From Sediminibacterium sp. TEGAF015 (GTDB lineage Bacteria; Bacteroidota; Bacteroidia; Chitinophagales; Chitinophagaceae): a DNA stretch of 64,000 nt. This document shows, in pieces, positions 35,955 through 45,811 of the stretch (positions are counted from its first letter, which is position 1; the number at the start of each line of letters is the position of its first letter). The notes beneath the pieces were generated by a model that did no database searches, had not been told where the DNA came from, and saw only the letters and a list, made by a program, of their open reading frames with translations. The translations under genes and the position numbers were made by a program. The DNA lies in the NCBI RefSeq assembly GCF_025997995.1, contig NZ_AP026683.1:2046501-2110500 (forward strand). Direction: 5' to 3'.

Positions 35955-37100
35955 ATGTATAAGCATGCAAGAATATTACTATTTATACTGTCCTTAGGGT
36001 TATTCAACAATTTGAATGCACAAGAGAATACATTAAAAATTAATTTATCTAAGCAAAGCTATTTGCAAGGAGACTCTCTAGAAATTCAAATTGTAAGCCC
36101 TAACTATTTAGACAAAAAACTAAAATCGGCAACCGCACATATCTGGATTGATCATCTGGTTACCAAACAACGCTGGAAGTTTCGCTTTCCAATGATTGAA
36201 GGAGAAGTGAATGCAGCTTTAAAAATAAATGAGACCATTCCCAGTGGCAATTATGCTATTAGCTGTTTGGTGCAATCTGGATTTTATAGAATTCAAGGGC
36301 AAGTAATTGAGCGAGATAAAAAAGACACCGTTATCAATTACATGATGCGGACTAGTACAAAGCAAATGATGGTAGATCGGGTTAAAGTGGATGCGAAAGG
36401 TTATTTTACTATGAAGCCCATGTTGTTTCAAGACACGGCTTCCTTTTATTTTTCTCCTATTCAAAAACCAAAAAAAAATTACCTGGCTATTTTGTTGAAA
36501 ACGCCCGTGGATTCTGTATTTGAGCCCGTTGAAACGCAAACAGCATTTTTTACCGTAGGTAAACCAGGAGAATTTGTAGAGAAAAAATTTGACTATACGC
36601 TTTCATTAGACGACCCAGAACTCATCACAGAAGGCTTGCCCAATGTTACGGTGTATACCAAAGCAAAAACCAAATTACAACAATACGAAGAGGATTATAC
36701 CAGTGGTTTATTTAAAAACGACAATGCATTTGTTTTTGATGGATTGGAAAGCGACGAGCTGGTTCGATCTCAATCGCTAGCCTGGTTTCTGCAACAAAAA
36801 GTACCAGGCCTAACCGTGGCCATAGACTCTGCCAACAATGAAGTATTTAAATGGAGAGAAGAAATTTGTACCATTTTTATTGACGAATTTGAAGTGATGC
36901 CTGGCGAACAATCTATGGTGTTTCCTCGAGACATTGCCATGATAAAAGTATTCAGACCTCCTTTTCAATACAGTTCTACCACTGGTTTTGGGGGCGCCAT
37001 TGCCATCTATACAAAGAAGGGAAAGTTTATAGACAACAATGGCGCAAAATTCTCTTTTATCTTAAAAGGATATACAGGATTTGACAGTATCTGGAAATAG
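35955..37100 (+). CDS. Secreted protein with MG2-like region and TonB-receptor plug-like domain
   Basis: 381 residues from the ATG at 35955, which gives a signal peptide (ILLFILSLGLFNNLNAQ). Residues about 22-120 look like a macroglobulin/Ig-like strand domain (INLSKQSYLQGDSLEIQIV). The C-terminal 110 residues look like a TonB-dependent receptor plug: LAWFLQQKVPGLTVAID, CTIFIDEFEVMPGEQ, IAMIKVFRPP and GFGGAIAIYTKKGKF. No beta-barrel follows. Function unknown; similar plug-bearing proteins occur in Bacteroidota. Divergent from the aminotransferase. Confidence 0.7.
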   Translation: MYKHARILLFILSLGLFNNLNAQENTLKINLSKQSYLQGDSLEIQIVSPNYLDKKLKSATAHIWIDHLVTKQRWKFRFPMIEGEVNAALKINETIPSGNYAISCLVQSGFYRIQGQVIERDKKDTVINYMMRTSTKQMMVDRVKVDAKGYFTMKPMLFQDTASFYFSPIQKPKKNYLAILLKTPVDSVFEPVETQTAFFTVGKPGEFVEKKFDYTLSLDDPELITEGLPNVTVYTKAKTKLQQYEEDYTSGLFKNDNAFVFDGLESDELVRSQSLAWFLQQKVPGLTVAIDSANNEVFKWREEICTIFIDEFEVMPGEQSMVFPRDIAMIKVFRPPFQYSSTTGFGGAIAIYTKKGKFIDNNGAKFSFILKGYTGFDSIWK

Positions 37101-37102
37101 CA

Positions 37103-37471
37103 TTAATTGTTCAAAGCACCCGAACTCACCCAACAAGAAATGGCATTTTTTTGGGCGGTTGTGAGTGCCCCGTTTTTCGGCATAGTGCCCGATTCCACAG
37201 AGCTCTTGATTTGTGTTGCAGCAGCTTTAATTTCATTGTAATTGGTTAGTGCGCCCGGACCATTCGTGCTGCCTGTATTGTGGCAACCCACTGCACCACA
37301 ACTATTTTGTATAATCGGAAATACCACTGCCGTAAATCGGCTGTCAATATTAGCGCAATTAACGGTTGTGCCCCCTGTACCTGAAGTAGAGTTTGACGTA
37401 GAAGAGCCTGATTTCGAACAGGCAATGGCCACCATTGCAACCATTACAGAAAGGGTGATTAGCTTTTTCAT
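37103..37471 (-). CDS. Small c-type cytochrome-like lipoprotein (CX4CH)
   Basis: 122 residues with a lipoprotein signal (Cys18, VAIACSKS) and a Ser/Thr/Gly linker. The putative heme site is Cys58-GAVG-Cys63-His64, a CX4CH spacing rather than CXXCH. A possible distal Met is in SGTMPKNG. It is close in design to the cytochromes at 48521-49640, and shares their spacing of motif, Met-Pro loop and C-terminal WVSSGALNN / WINAGMLNN ending. Likely an envelope electron carrier (inference). Confidence 0.7.
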   Translation of the reverse strand: MKKLITLSVMVAMVAIACSKSGSSTSNSTSGTGGTTVNCANIDSRFTAVVFPIIQNSCGAVGCHNTGSTNGPGALTNYNEIKAAATQIKSSVESGTMPKNGALTTAQKNAISCWVSSGALNN

Positions 37472-37616
37472 GATTAGCAGTTTTAGTGTTTAGTTTAGTT
37501 AATTCGGGCTTTTAAAAGCTCGAAGTTTAAACACAGAGCCCGCTGACTCAATTACCGTTGCCCAAGACATGAAGAATTTTCTGAATAACAATCGTAAATA
37601 TTACTATGAAAATCAA

Positions 37617-37647
37617 AATCCCCGCTACTTACTCAAGAGCGGGGATT
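37617..37647 (-). terminator. Terminator downstream of BNR-repeat protein
   Basis: AATCCCCGCT / AGCGGGGATT (10-bp perfect stem, 11-base loop) followed on the minus strand by TTTGATTTTC. It lies 27 bp past the stop of the large BNR-repeat gene. Confidence 0.85.
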
Positions 37648-37673
37648 GTATGCAATCATTTGTACTTAGCTGT

Positions 37674-40600
37674 TTATTCCAACGGCTTATAATCTTTAAA
37701 GAATTTAAGCGGAGCCGCTTCGGATAGTGCGCGATACTGTTTCCAGCTGCCTTCGAACAAAGCGTTGGCTTTTTGTATTACTGTGTTCACCGCTTCTTCA
37801 GCATATCCCATCAAACGATTTTCCTGCTCACCCGGAATCGTAGTTTTACCCATAATTAACTGTCTGGCTTCGCCAACCAAACCATTAATCGTTTCCTGGG
37901 GAATATTGCCATAGCCTTGTTTCAACTGAGGCTTGCCATTCAGCATTTCGCGAATTTCTTTTAATCCATCTGCAACCACTTTCGCTGCTTTGCGAATCGT
38001 GTCTGCTGCTTTGCGATCCATGCTTGCATAACCCGCTTCTACCTTCTTCATAATATCGTCTACTTCCGTTAAGCGATCATTTAATGCCGTTAACTTGGCT
38101 GTAGATTTTTCCATTCTGTCGTTCGCTGCTCTGATAGCATTTCTCACCGATAAAGGTGTTGGTGCGTATGGATCATCATTCACCACAACTATTGTACTGT
38201 CTTTCAAATCTCTTCCTAAAGTCATAACTACTTTATACGTTCCTGGATCAACTGGCAGTCCACCTGGTTCAGCACCACCGCCACCTGCACCACCAAAACG
38301 GCCACCGCCGCCACCTCTTCCACCACCGCCAGACTGACGGGCGCCTCTTCCTTCCATGCCCCAATAATATTTATTGAAGCCAGAATCCACTCGAGTTCTA
38401 AGGTTTCTTACATTCACGCCATTGGCATCGTAAATGGCTATTTGAAGGGTATCGGAAATTTTGTTTTTACCAGTATCTGCAGCCGTTTTATTTACGAAGA
38501 AACTAATAGGAGCGCCGGTTCTTTTGTTCTCCCCTTCGTAAGTACCATAAGTGCTATATTCAATACCAGAAGCATTTTTCATTTTAGCTTGGTATGCCTG
38601 TGGCGCATCAAACGCCACTAATTTTTTGGCAAATACCTGACCTTTATTGGCTGCAACTTTTCGCAATGGACGAATATCATCTAAGATCCACAATGCTCTA
38701 CCAAAAGTGGCAATTACCAAATCGGCTTCTCTTTCCTGAATCGCCATATCATATGTAGAAACGGATGGGTAGCCATTTTTAAACTGCTGAAAATTGACTC
38801 CGTTGTCTAAGCTTACCCATAGACCTTGCTCTGTTCCTACAAAAATCAAATTGGGTTCTACTGGATCCTGAATCACACACAAAGCATAGCCGATTACTTT
38901 TTTCTCGTCTACCATGCGTGTCCAGGTTTTACCATAATCAGTTGTTCTGTACACAAACGGACGCATTTCGCCTCTTCTGTAATCGTTCACAACTACAAAG
39001 GCTTCACCCCCATTATGCTTAGAAGCCTTGATTTGTGGAACCCAAGCTCCTAGAGGCATTCCAGGTAATTTCCCTCTAAAATTGGCCCAGGTTTTTCCAC
39101 CATCTCTGGTTAATTGAATATTCCCATCATCGGTACCTACCCAAATAACTCCTTGCTCTTTAGGAGAAGGTTCAATAGTTAAAATAGTACAATGGTTTTC
39201 TGCACCTGTAATGTCTACAGAGATACCACCATTGTTACTTTGATCAATTTTGGCAGAATCATTGGTAGTTAAATCGGGAGAAATGAGTTCCCATGAGGCA
39301 CCTTTATTTGTGCTCTTGTTTACAAACTGACTTCCGTAATATATGGTTGCTTTATCAAATGGATCTTGCGCAATCGCTGCATTCCAATTAAAACGCTGTC
39401 TTATATTTTTACTAGGCCTTGGAGGTCTAATATTCCACTGTTCTCCAGTAGCAATATTGTAACGAGATACATTACCGCCCTGACTCATAGTGTACACCCA
39501 GTTAGGATCTTCGGCGTCTGGCATTACGTCAAATCCATCTCCACCGCTAACCCCTTGCCAAAAAGCGTTTCTAATCCCACTTCTTCTCCAAACATAAGCA
39601 GGTCCATGCCAGCTTCCATTGTCTTGCAAACCACCCATTACATTGTAAGGAATTTGATTATCTACATTCACATGATAATACTGACCCAATGGCAATTTTT
39701 CATCAAACTGCCAGGTCTTACCTCTATCTCTTGAAATACCAATACCTCCATCATTCCCATCAATAATAAAGTTGGCATCGTTCGGATGAATCCACCAAGC
39801 ATGGTGATCTGGATGGATGCCACTGTAAGGAATAACTGGTTTCCAAGTTTTACCTGCATCCTCACTTACATTAATCACTTGATTGATATTGTAAATTCTA
39901 TTTTCATTTTTGGTATCTACCGCGATGTCCTGAAAATAAAATGCACGATTAGTTACTACAGCTGGATCACTGTTTACCAACTCCCATTTAAAACCCCCAT
40001 CGTCCGATTTATACAAACCATTTTTAGTGGCTTCTACTAATGCATAAACGCGATTGGGATCAGTACGAGCTATGCTGATACCGATACGGCCATAATCCCC
40101 TTCGGGCAAACCATGCTCCTTACCTAACTTGGTAAAAGTTTTACCACCATCCATGGTTACATAAAAACCACTTCCGCTTCCACCACCTTTTAAACTCCAG
40201 GGCGTGCGCTTGTGCTCGTACATATTTACAAACAACTTATTGGGGTTAGCGGGATCCATTACCATATCGCCCACTCCACTGTTTTGATTGGTATATAAAA
40301 TTTGCTTCCAGGTTTCTCCACCATCGGTTGTTTTATATACGCCTCTTTCAGGATGATCTGCAAATGGATTACCCATAGCACCTACATACACTACATCTGG
40401 ATTGGTAGGATCAATAATAATGCGGTGAATATTGCGGGTCTTTTCTAAGCCCATGCGCTTCCAAGTTTTGCCGCCGTCTAAACTTTTATAAATCCCTTCT
40501 CCTAAACTAATAGAGTTACGCGGATTACCTTCGCCTGTTCCTGTCCAAACCACACTTGGATTCGATTGCACCAACGCAATGGCTCCTATATTCTGGATAG

Positions 40601-40853
40601 GTTGATCATCAAACACGGGTGTCCAGGAAGCTCCCCCATTTTCAGTTTTCCATACACCGCCACTGGCAGTACCCAGGAAAATAATATTGGGATTGGTCCA
40701 TACCGCATCAATGGCCGTAACACGACCACTCATGCCAGCCGGCCCGATATTACGGGGTTTCATATTTTTAAAATGCTTAGATAAATCTACCTGTTGAGCA
40801 TACACAGCAAAACTTGCTGCAATACCCACAAAGGCCAGGAATAATTTTCTCAT
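37674..40853 (-). CDS. Sortilin/VPS10-like BNR-repeat protein, secreted
   Basis: 1059 residues from ATG at 40853, giving a signal peptide (MRKLFLAFVGIAASFAVYAQ). Residues about 30-760 form a large beta-propeller with at least ten Asp-box repeats (TENGGASWTPVF, SLDGGKTWKRMG, TTDGGETWKQIL, SRDRGKTWQF, TTDYGKTWTRM). After about residue 840 come a Gly-rich insert (GGGGRGGGGGRFGGAGGGG), a small beta domain (GTYKVVMTL) and a helical C-terminus. This architecture resembles the glycosyl-hydrolase/sortilin-like group; a catalytic role is not shown. Monocistronic. Confidence 0.82.
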   Translation of the reverse strand: MRKLFLAFVGIAASFAVYAQQVDLSKHFKNMKPRNIGPAGMSGRVTAIDAVWTNPNIIFLGTASGGVWKTENGGASWTPVFDDQPIQNIGAIALVQSNPSVVWTGTGEGNPRNSISLGEGIYKSLDGGKTWKRMGLEKTRNIHRIIIDPTNPDVVYVGAMGNPFADHPERGVYKTTDGGETWKQILYTNQNSGVGDMVMDPANPNKLFVNMYEHKRTPWSLKGGGSGSGFYVTMDGGKTFTKLGKEHGLPEGDYGRIGISIARTDPNRVYALVEATKNGLYKSDDGGFKWELVNSDPAVVTNRAFYFQDIAVDTKNENRIYNINQVINVSEDAGKTWKPVIPYSGIHPDHHAWWIHPNDANFIIDGNDGGIGISRDRGKTWQFDEKLPLGQYYHVNVDNQIPYNVMGGLQDNGSWHGPAYVWRRSGIRNAFWQGVSGGDGFDVMPDAEDPNWVYTMSQGGNVSRYNIATGEQWNIRPPRPSKNIRQRFNWNAAIAQDPFDKATIYYGSQFVNKSTNKGASWELISPDLTTNDSAKIDQSNNGGISVDITGAENHCTILTIEPSPKEQGVIWVGTDDGNIQLTRDGGKTWANFRGKLPGMPLGAWVPQIKASKHNGGEAFVVVNDYRRGEMRPFVYRTTDYGKTWTRMVDEKKVIGYALCVIQDPVEPNLIFVGTEQGLWVSLDNGVNFQQFKNGYPSVSTYDMAIQEREADLVIATFGRALWILDDIRPLRKVAANKGQVFAKKLVAFDAPQAYQAKMKNASGIEYSTYGTYEGENKRTGAPISFFVNKTAADTGKNKISDTLQIAIYDANGVNVRNLRTRVDSGFNKYYWGMEGRGARQSGGGGRGGGGGRFGGAGGGGAEPGGLPVDPGTYKVVMTLGRDLKDSTIVVVNDDPYAPTPLSVRNAIRAANDRMEKSTAKLTALNDRLTEVDDIMKKVEAGYASMDRKAADTIRKAAKVVADGLKEIREMLNGKPQLKQGYGNIPQETINGLVGEARQLIMGKTTIPGEQENRLMGYAEEAVNTVIQKANALFEGSWKQYRALSEAAPLKFFKDYKPLE

Positions 40854-40947
40854 AAAAGAATTTGGTTTTAGGAATCGGTAATTTCTGAAATAAAGACCCA
40901 ATTGCCAAAAACTAAGGATGAGTGGCTTATATTTATCGGTAGAAAGA

Positions 40948-42219
40948 ATGCCATTGAAAAACAATTCCATCCTTGCCAACAGCAGTTTTAAAACAGGTAT
41001 CTACGCTGCCATTGTTGCATTTTTAAGTTATACCATGATTTTTGGTTTTCGCAAATCCTTTACTGTTTGCACTTTCGACGGAATGGCATTCTGGGGGTTG
41101 GGGTATAAAACCCTGTTAGTGTTAAGCCAGATGCTGGGATATTTAATGGCCAAGTTTTACGGAATCAAATTCATTGCTGAACTCAAGAGAATGGGTCGTA
41201 ATAAAATAGTACTGACACTGGTTGGTATTTCATGGCTGGCCTGGTTGCTGTTTGCACTCGTTCCTGCTCCTTTCAATATTGTATTCCTGTTCATGAACGG
41301 GTTTCCATTGGGTATGTTATGGGGTGTCATTTTTTCTTATATCGAGGGGAGAAAAACCACCGATTTTATAGGAGCGGCACTGGCAGTTAGCTTTATTTTT
41401 TCTTCTGGTTTTGTAAAATCAGTTGGAGGCTGGCTGATGGTTGAATGGCATGTATCCGAGTTCTGGGTTCCTTTTCTGACTGGGCTGGTTTTTGCGCTGC
41501 CTTTGTTGTTATTTATTTATTTGATGGAACAAATACCTCCGCCAACAGAGGAAGACATTGCCTTGCGCATGAACCGTACACCCATGTGTGCAGCAGACAG
41601 AAAAAAATTTATTCAGCATTTTTTACCGGGTATTGTGGCAGCAGTTATCATTTATGCATTCGCTACAATTTTCAGAGATATCAGAGATAATTTCAGTGCA
41701 GACATGTGGAAGGAAATGGGCTATTTAAATCAACCCGCCATATTTTCTAAAACTGAAACGCCCATTACATTGGTCATACTGGTGTTAATTGGCAGCATGG
41801 TGCTGATCAAAAATAGTTTTAAAGCATTTATGTTGTCGCATGTATTTATCCTACTGGGCTTTATTGTTGCGGGATTAAGCACCTGGTTATTCAGCAATGG
41901 AGGAATAGCCCCAATTTGGTGGATGACCTTGGTAGGACTGGGATTGTACATGGTTTATATACCTTTTAATGCAGTGTACTTTGAACGCATGATTGCTGCT
42001 TTTCAATTTACCGGCAATGCAGGTTTCTTGATTTATGTAGCCGACTCTTTCGGATACTTAGGAAGTGTGAGTGTTTTGCTGAGCAAGGAGATTTTTAAAG
42101 TGCAATTGAACTGGGTGCATTTCTTTTCGAATAGTGTAATGGGATTATCGGTAGCAGGAGTTATGATTACGGGTTATTCGATGTTTTACTTTTACCGGAA
42201 AAAACAGACAACAATTTAA
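40948..42219 (+). CDS. DUF5690 family MFS-like membrane protein
   Basis: 423 residues from ATG at 40948; an ATG at 40918 is possible, but a TATATTTA box at 40928-40935 favours the later one. About 11-12 spans, with MIFGFRKSFTVCTFDG in TM1-2 and FPLGMLWGVIFSYIEGRKTT near residue 130, a motif that recalls major facilitator carriers. DUF5690 proteins are a Bacteroidota-rich family of unknown substrate. Ends just before a terminator shared with msrB. Confidence 0.8.
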   Translation: MPLKNNSILANSSFKTGIYAAIVAFLSYTMIFGFRKSFTVCTFDGMAFWGLGYKTLLVLSQMLGYLMAKFYGIKFIAELKRMGRNKIVLTLVGISWLAWLLFALVPAPFNIVFLFMNGFPLGMLWGVIFSYIEGRKTTDFIGAALAVSFIFSSGFVKSVGGWLMVEWHVSEFWVPFLTGLVFALPLLLFIYLMEQIPPPTEEDIALRMNRTPMCAADRKKFIQHFLPGIVAAVIIYAFATIFRDIRDNFSADMWKEMGYLNQPAIFSKTETPITLVILVLIGSMVLIKNSFKAFMLSHVFILLGFIVAGLSTWLFSNGGIAPIWWMTLVGLGLYMVYIPFNAVYFERMIAAFQFTGNAGFLIYVADSFGYLGSVSVLLSKEIFKVQLNWVHFFSNSVMGLSVAGVMITGYSMFYFYRKKQTTI

Positions 42220-42241
42220 TTTTTTGCAACAATTCAGGCAC

Positions 42242-42269
42242 AAAAAAGGCCGGATACATCCGGCCCTTT
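42242..42269. terminator. Terminator between DUF5690 gene and msrB
   Basis: AAGGCCGGAT / ATCCGGCC with an A-run before and a T-rich end after. It lies between convergent genes and may act both ways. Confidence 0.8.
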
Positions 42270-42307
42270 CATTCTCAGTCTCACTGTCCAACCCTCACAG
42301 TATTTCA

Positions 42308-42868
42308 CTATCCTTTTTTCTCATTGTATTTTTTCTCAGCTTCAGCAGCTTTTTCAAAATCAAGCACTACTCCATTTATGCAATAACGAAGACCAGTTGG
42401 GGGAGGACCATCTTCAAAAACATGACCCAGGTGCGATTTACAACGACCACATTGAACTTCAGTTCGCTGCATGCCATGTGTATTATCCGGTAAATAGATG
42501 ATTGATCCCTTCGAAATTGGCTCATAAAAGCTTGGCCAGCCACACCCACTATCAAATTTGGTGTCGCTTTTGAACAATCCGTTTCCACAAACTGCACAGT
42601 AATACGTTCCCGTTTCTTTGAAATTTTCGAATTTGCTTGTCCAGGGACGCTCTGTTCCCTTTTCTCTGGCAATGTAATAGACTTCCGGAGAAAGGATTTT
42701 TTTCCACTCGCTGTCTTTTACAGCCAGTTTGCCTTTTTCACCTTTTGCGTAATAAGGGTTCTCTTTCTTTGTCATAGTATCTTTAACAACTTTATCGGTT
42801 GAATTGTTTTGAGCATTGCAGGCGGTTAGGCTAAACAATCCCAATAAAATGAATGCTGACCACTTCAT
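42308..42868 (-). CDS. msrB: Peptide-methionine (R)-S-oxide reductase, lipoprotein
   Basis: 186 residues with a lipoprotein signal (LFSLTACNAQ). The MsrB domain fills residues 40-180: SPEVYYIAREKGTERPW, zinc pairs CAVC and CGRC, SGCGWPSFYEPI, HLGHVFEDGPPPTGLRY and the catalytic Cys in RYCINGVVLDF. It repairs methionine R-sulfoxide in envelope proteins. The lipid anchor places it in the periplasm rather than the cytosol. Monocistronic. Confidence 0.95.
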   Translation of the reverse strand: MKWSAFILLGLFSLTACNAQNNSTDKVVKDTMTKKENPYYAKGEKGKLAVKDSEWKKILSPEVYYIAREKGTERPWTSKFENFKETGTYYCAVCGNGLFKSDTKFDSGCGWPSFYEPISKGSIIYLPDNTHGMQRTEVQCGRCKSHLGHVFEDGPPPTGLRYCINGVVLDFEKAAEAEKKYNEKKG

Positions 42869-42983
42869 AGCGTATTCTTTTAATCAAACTAGTTACGCTA
42901 CAAAGACAGTTTTGGTTTGGTTTGGTTGCATGAAATCGGCGAAAATCTTGTTCAAACCCTTTATTTTTACTGATTTTGACTGA

Positions 42984-43021
42984 TTTGTTAAAGGATTTCT
43001 AACACGCCCTTTGTATATTTG
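42984..43021 (+). promoter_or_regulatory. Promoter for adk
   Basis: TATATTTG at 43014-43021 is an exact -7 match; TTTG at 42984-42987 is the best -33 candidate, although its spacing (26) is longer than usual. The adk ATG is 25 bp downstream, so the longer frame starting at 43011 is excluded. Confidence 0.55.
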
Positions 43022-43046
43022 TAACTCAAGCAAGCATCGAATTTAC

Positions 43047-43625
43047 ATGTTCAACATTATTTTATTCGGTCCTCCCGGAAGTGGAAAAGGTACGCAGAGT
43101 GAGAAACTGATTCAGAAATATGGCCTGAAACACCTATCTACCGGAGACCTTCTACGCAGTGAAATTGCCAGACAAACCCCATTGGGATTAGAAGCCAAAA
43201 ACTTAATGGACAAGGGCCAGCTGGTTCCGGACGAAGTTGTTATAGGTATGATCTCTTCTGCACTTGAGGCCAATCCTGAAGCAAAGGGCTTTTTATTTGA
43301 TGGTTTTCCAAGAACAACTGCCCAAAGTGAGGCTTTGGATAAGCTTTTGAAGCTAAAACAAACCGAAATAGGGGTTCTCCTTGCATTGGATGTTTCTGAA
43401 GAAGAACTGGTAAAACGCTTATTAAACCGTGGATTAACCAGCGGAAGAAGCGATGATACCAATGAAACAGTCATCAGAGCAAGAATTGTTGAATACAAAG
43501 ACAAAACAACCGTAGTGGCTAATTACTACGAACAGTTCGATAAAGTGGTTAAAATACCAGGCGAAGGTACCGTAGAAGAAATTTTTTCAAATCTTTGCAG
43601 CGAAATCGATAAAAGAATGTCTTAA
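43047..43625 (+). CDS. adk: Adenylate kinase
   Basis: 192 residues, the short-LID form without zinc cysteines. P-loop ILFGPPGSGKGTQ at 5-17, LSTGDLLRSEI, GFLFDGFPRTTAQ, and the short LID region RGLTSGRSDDTNETVIRARI. Interconverts AMP + ATP and 2 ADP in the cytosol. Monocistronic, followed by a terminator. Confidence 0.97.
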   Translation: MFNIILFGPPGSGKGTQSEKLIQKYGLKHLSTGDLLRSEIARQTPLGLEAKNLMDKGQLVPDEVVIGMISSALEANPEAKGFLFDGFPRTTAQSEALDKLLKLKQTEIGVLLALDVSEEELVKRLLNRGLTSGRSDDTNETVIRARIVEYKDKTTVVANYYEQFDKVVKIPGEGTVEEIFSNLCSEIDKRMS

Positions 43626-43669
43626 CAATAAGAACTGTTAAAGTTTTTGACCAATAACCAACTGCTATG

Positions 43670-43701
43670 CCCGTCCCGATACCATCAGGACGGGTTTTTT
43701 T
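43670..43701 (+). terminator. Terminator downstream of adk
   Basis: CCCGTCC / GGACGGG stem, extended through one mismatch by GAT / ATC, followed by a run of seven T. It is 45 bp beyond the adk stop. Confidence 0.9.
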
Positions 43702-43709
43702 ATGCTCTT

Positions 43710-43736
43710 TTTGTAAACTATCAATCGTTAGCTTTG
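43710..43736 (+). promoter_or_regulatory. Promoter for paaZ
   Basis: TTTG at 43710-43713 and TAGCTTTG at 43729-43736 (spacing 15, slightly short) lie between the adk terminator and the ATG at 43755. Confidence 0.5.
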
Positions 43737-43754
43737 CGGAGAAATTAAAAATAT

Positions 43755-45806
43755 ATGTATACAGTTGAAAACTACATTGCAGGGAATTGGATTAAGGGGG
43801 ATGGAGACGGACAATTATTGTTCAATGCCGTAACCGGGGATCCCATCGCCAGAGCTACAAGTAAGGGATTGGATTTTGCAGCGGCGCTTCATTATGCCAG
43901 AAGCAAGGGTAATCCGGCACTGAGAAAAATGAGTTTTCACGAAAGAGGGTTGATGCTTAGGTCTTTGGCTATTTACTTAAGAGAGCATTTAGATGAACTT
44001 TATAACATCAGTTACCAGACGGGTGCTACCAAGGCAGACAGTTGGGTGGATATTGAAGGGGGGATTGGGAACCTGTTTTCCTATGCTTCCTTAAGAAGAA
44101 AACTTCCAGACACGCCGTATTGCTTAGATGGGGAACATCACCCGTTAGGAAAGGCCAATACATTTATGGGCCATCACTTATTAATTCCGAAAGAAGGGGT
44201 TGCCATACATATCAATGCATTTAATTTCCCTGTTTGGGGCATGTTGGAAAAAATTGCAGTGAACCTGCTGGCAGGGGTTCCGGCCATTGTAAAACCCGCC
44301 ACTGTTACTTCATATTTAACGGAAGCAGTAGTTAAAAAAATAATTGCTTCTGGTATTTTGCCCGATGGAGCACTGCAGCTGATTTGTGGCAGTGCCGGAG
44401 ATTTGCTGGATCATGTTCAATCGCAGGATGTGGTTACGTTCACCGGTTCAGCACATACAGGTCTCTTATTGAAATCACATCCAACAATTTTGGCAGAGAA
44501 TGTTCCCTTTACCATGGAAGCAGATTCACTTAACTGCATTGTATTGGGAGAAGACGTTGAGCCTGGCATGCCCGAATGGGATATTTTTATCAAAGAAGTA
44601 AGAAGAGAAATCACCACCAAGTCTGGACAAAGATGTACCGCTGTAAGGAGAATCTTTGTACCAGAAAATAAAATAGAAGCGGTTCAGCAATCATTAACGG
44701 CTGCATTGGCTCAAAATGTAATTGGCAACCCTTTGAATCCTTCTGTAAGAATGGGTGCTTTGGCAGGTGAAGCACAGAGAAAAGAAGTAAAAGCGCAGGT
44801 AGAGAAATTATTAACCAGCTCCAGTATCTTATATGGTTCACTGAATTCGGTAGACGTGGTAGATGCCGATCCGGTAAAAGGAGCTTTTATTAGTCCACTA
44901 TTATTATTCAATGATAACCCCTTCGGGAATACAGTTGTACATGAAGTAGAAGCATTTGGACCAGTAGCTACTTTAATGCCCTATAAAAAAACAGAAGACG
45001 CTATCGCCCTATCTAAGTTGGGCAAAGGGTCATTGGTAAGTAGTATTGTAACAGCAGATACTCGCATTGCCACCGACTATGTTGTGGGTGCAGGTACCTA
45101 TCATGGAAGAATTTTGGTGTTGAATCAACAATGTGCTAAAGAAAGTACCGGTCATGGATCACCCTTGCCATTATTAGTACATGGTGGACCAGGAAGAGCC
45201 GGAGGCGGAGAAGAAATGGGTGGATTAAGAGGGGTTAAGCATTATATGCAGCGTGTGGCCATTCAGGGTTCGCCGGATATGATTACTGCTATCAGCAAAG
45301 TATATCAGCCTGGTGCAAAAGGAAATACCAATACCATACACCCTTTTAAAAAATATTATGAAGATCTAAAAATCGGGGATCAGTTGATTACAGAGAAAAG
45401 ATTGATCACTGCAGAAGACATCAATGCTTTTGCTGATTTAAGTGGGGATCATTTTTATGCGCATTTAGAGGGAACTGATTTTAATGGCACTATGTTTGAG
45501 AGACAAGTAGCACACGGTTATTTGTTAATGAGTATGGCTGCAGGATTGTTTGTGGATAGTTATGAAAAAAATCCGGTGCTACTCAATTACGGCATTGACG
45601 AATTAAGATTCACTAAGCCAGTATATCCCGGAAGTGAAATGCATATTCGTTTTACTTGTAAAGAAAAAATTAGGCAAGAGAAAAAAGAAATAACCGATAT
45701 TGATAAAGGAATTGTAAAGTGGCTGGTTGAAATGATTGACGAAACAGGGGAACTTACCGGAATCGCAACCATTTTAACGATGGTAGCCAGGAAACCCGTA
45801 AAATAA
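43755..45806 (+). CDS. paaZ: Bifunctional aldehyde dehydrogenase / MaoC-like hydratase (PaaZ-type)
   Basis: 683 residues in two fused enzymes. Residues 1-520 are an aldehyde dehydrogenase: nucleophile Cys294 in KSGQRCTAVRRIF, general base Glu in FTMEADSLNC, INAFNFPVWGMLEK and TFTGSAHTG. Residues 535-683 are a MaoC hot-dog domain with the D-H dyad in ADLSGDHFYAHL and QVAHGYLLMSM. PaaZ opens oxepin-CoA and oxidises the resulting semialdehyde in aerobic phenylacetate breakdown. The ring-hydroxylating paaABCDE genes are absent here. The next gene, 5 bp away, is an enoyl-CoA hydratase. Confidence 0.92.
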   Translation: MYTVENYIAGNWIKGDGDGQLLFNAVTGDPIARATSKGLDFAAALHYARSKGNPALRKMSFHERGLMLRSLAIYLREHLDELYNISYQTGATKADSWVDIEGGIGNLFSYASLRRKLPDTPYCLDGEHHPLGKANTFMGHHLLIPKEGVAIHINAFNFPVWGMLEKIAVNLLAGVPAIVKPATVTSYLTEAVVKKIIASGILPDGALQLICGSAGDLLDHVQSQDVVTFTGSAHTGLLLKSHPTILAENVPFTMEADSLNCIVLGEDVEPGMPEWDIFIKEVRREITTKSGQRCTAVRRIFVPENKIEAVQQSLTAALAQNVIGNPLNPSVRMGALAGEAQRKEVKAQVEKLLTSSSILYGSLNSVDVVDADPVKGAFISPLLLFNDNPFGNTVVHEVEAFGPVATLMPYKKTEDAIALSKLGKGSLVSSIVTADTRIATDYVVGAGTYHGRILVLNQQCAKESTGHGSPLPLLVHGGPGRAGGGEEMGGLRGVKHYMQRVAIQGSPDMITAISKVYQPGAKGNTNTIHPFKKYYEDLKIGDQLITEKRLITAEDINAFADLSGDHFYAHLEGTDFNGTMFERQVAHGYLLMSMAAGLFVDSYEKNPVLLNYGIDELRFTKPVYPGSEMHIRFTCKEKIRQEKKEITDIDKGIVKWLVEMIDETGELTGIATILTMVARKPVK

Positions 45807-45811
45807 AAGTT

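Noticed and set aside
38095-38337. Plus-strand frame encoding a proline-rich peptide
   Set aside because: It is the antisense of the Gly-rich insert of the BNR-repeat protein; composition alone explains it.
44724-44750. GGCAACCCTTTG inside paaZ, resembling the ECF-type -35 sites
   Set aside because: It lies within a coding region (I-G-N-P-L-N-P), on the plus strand, and lacks TGTA at exactly 16 bp; most likely chance.
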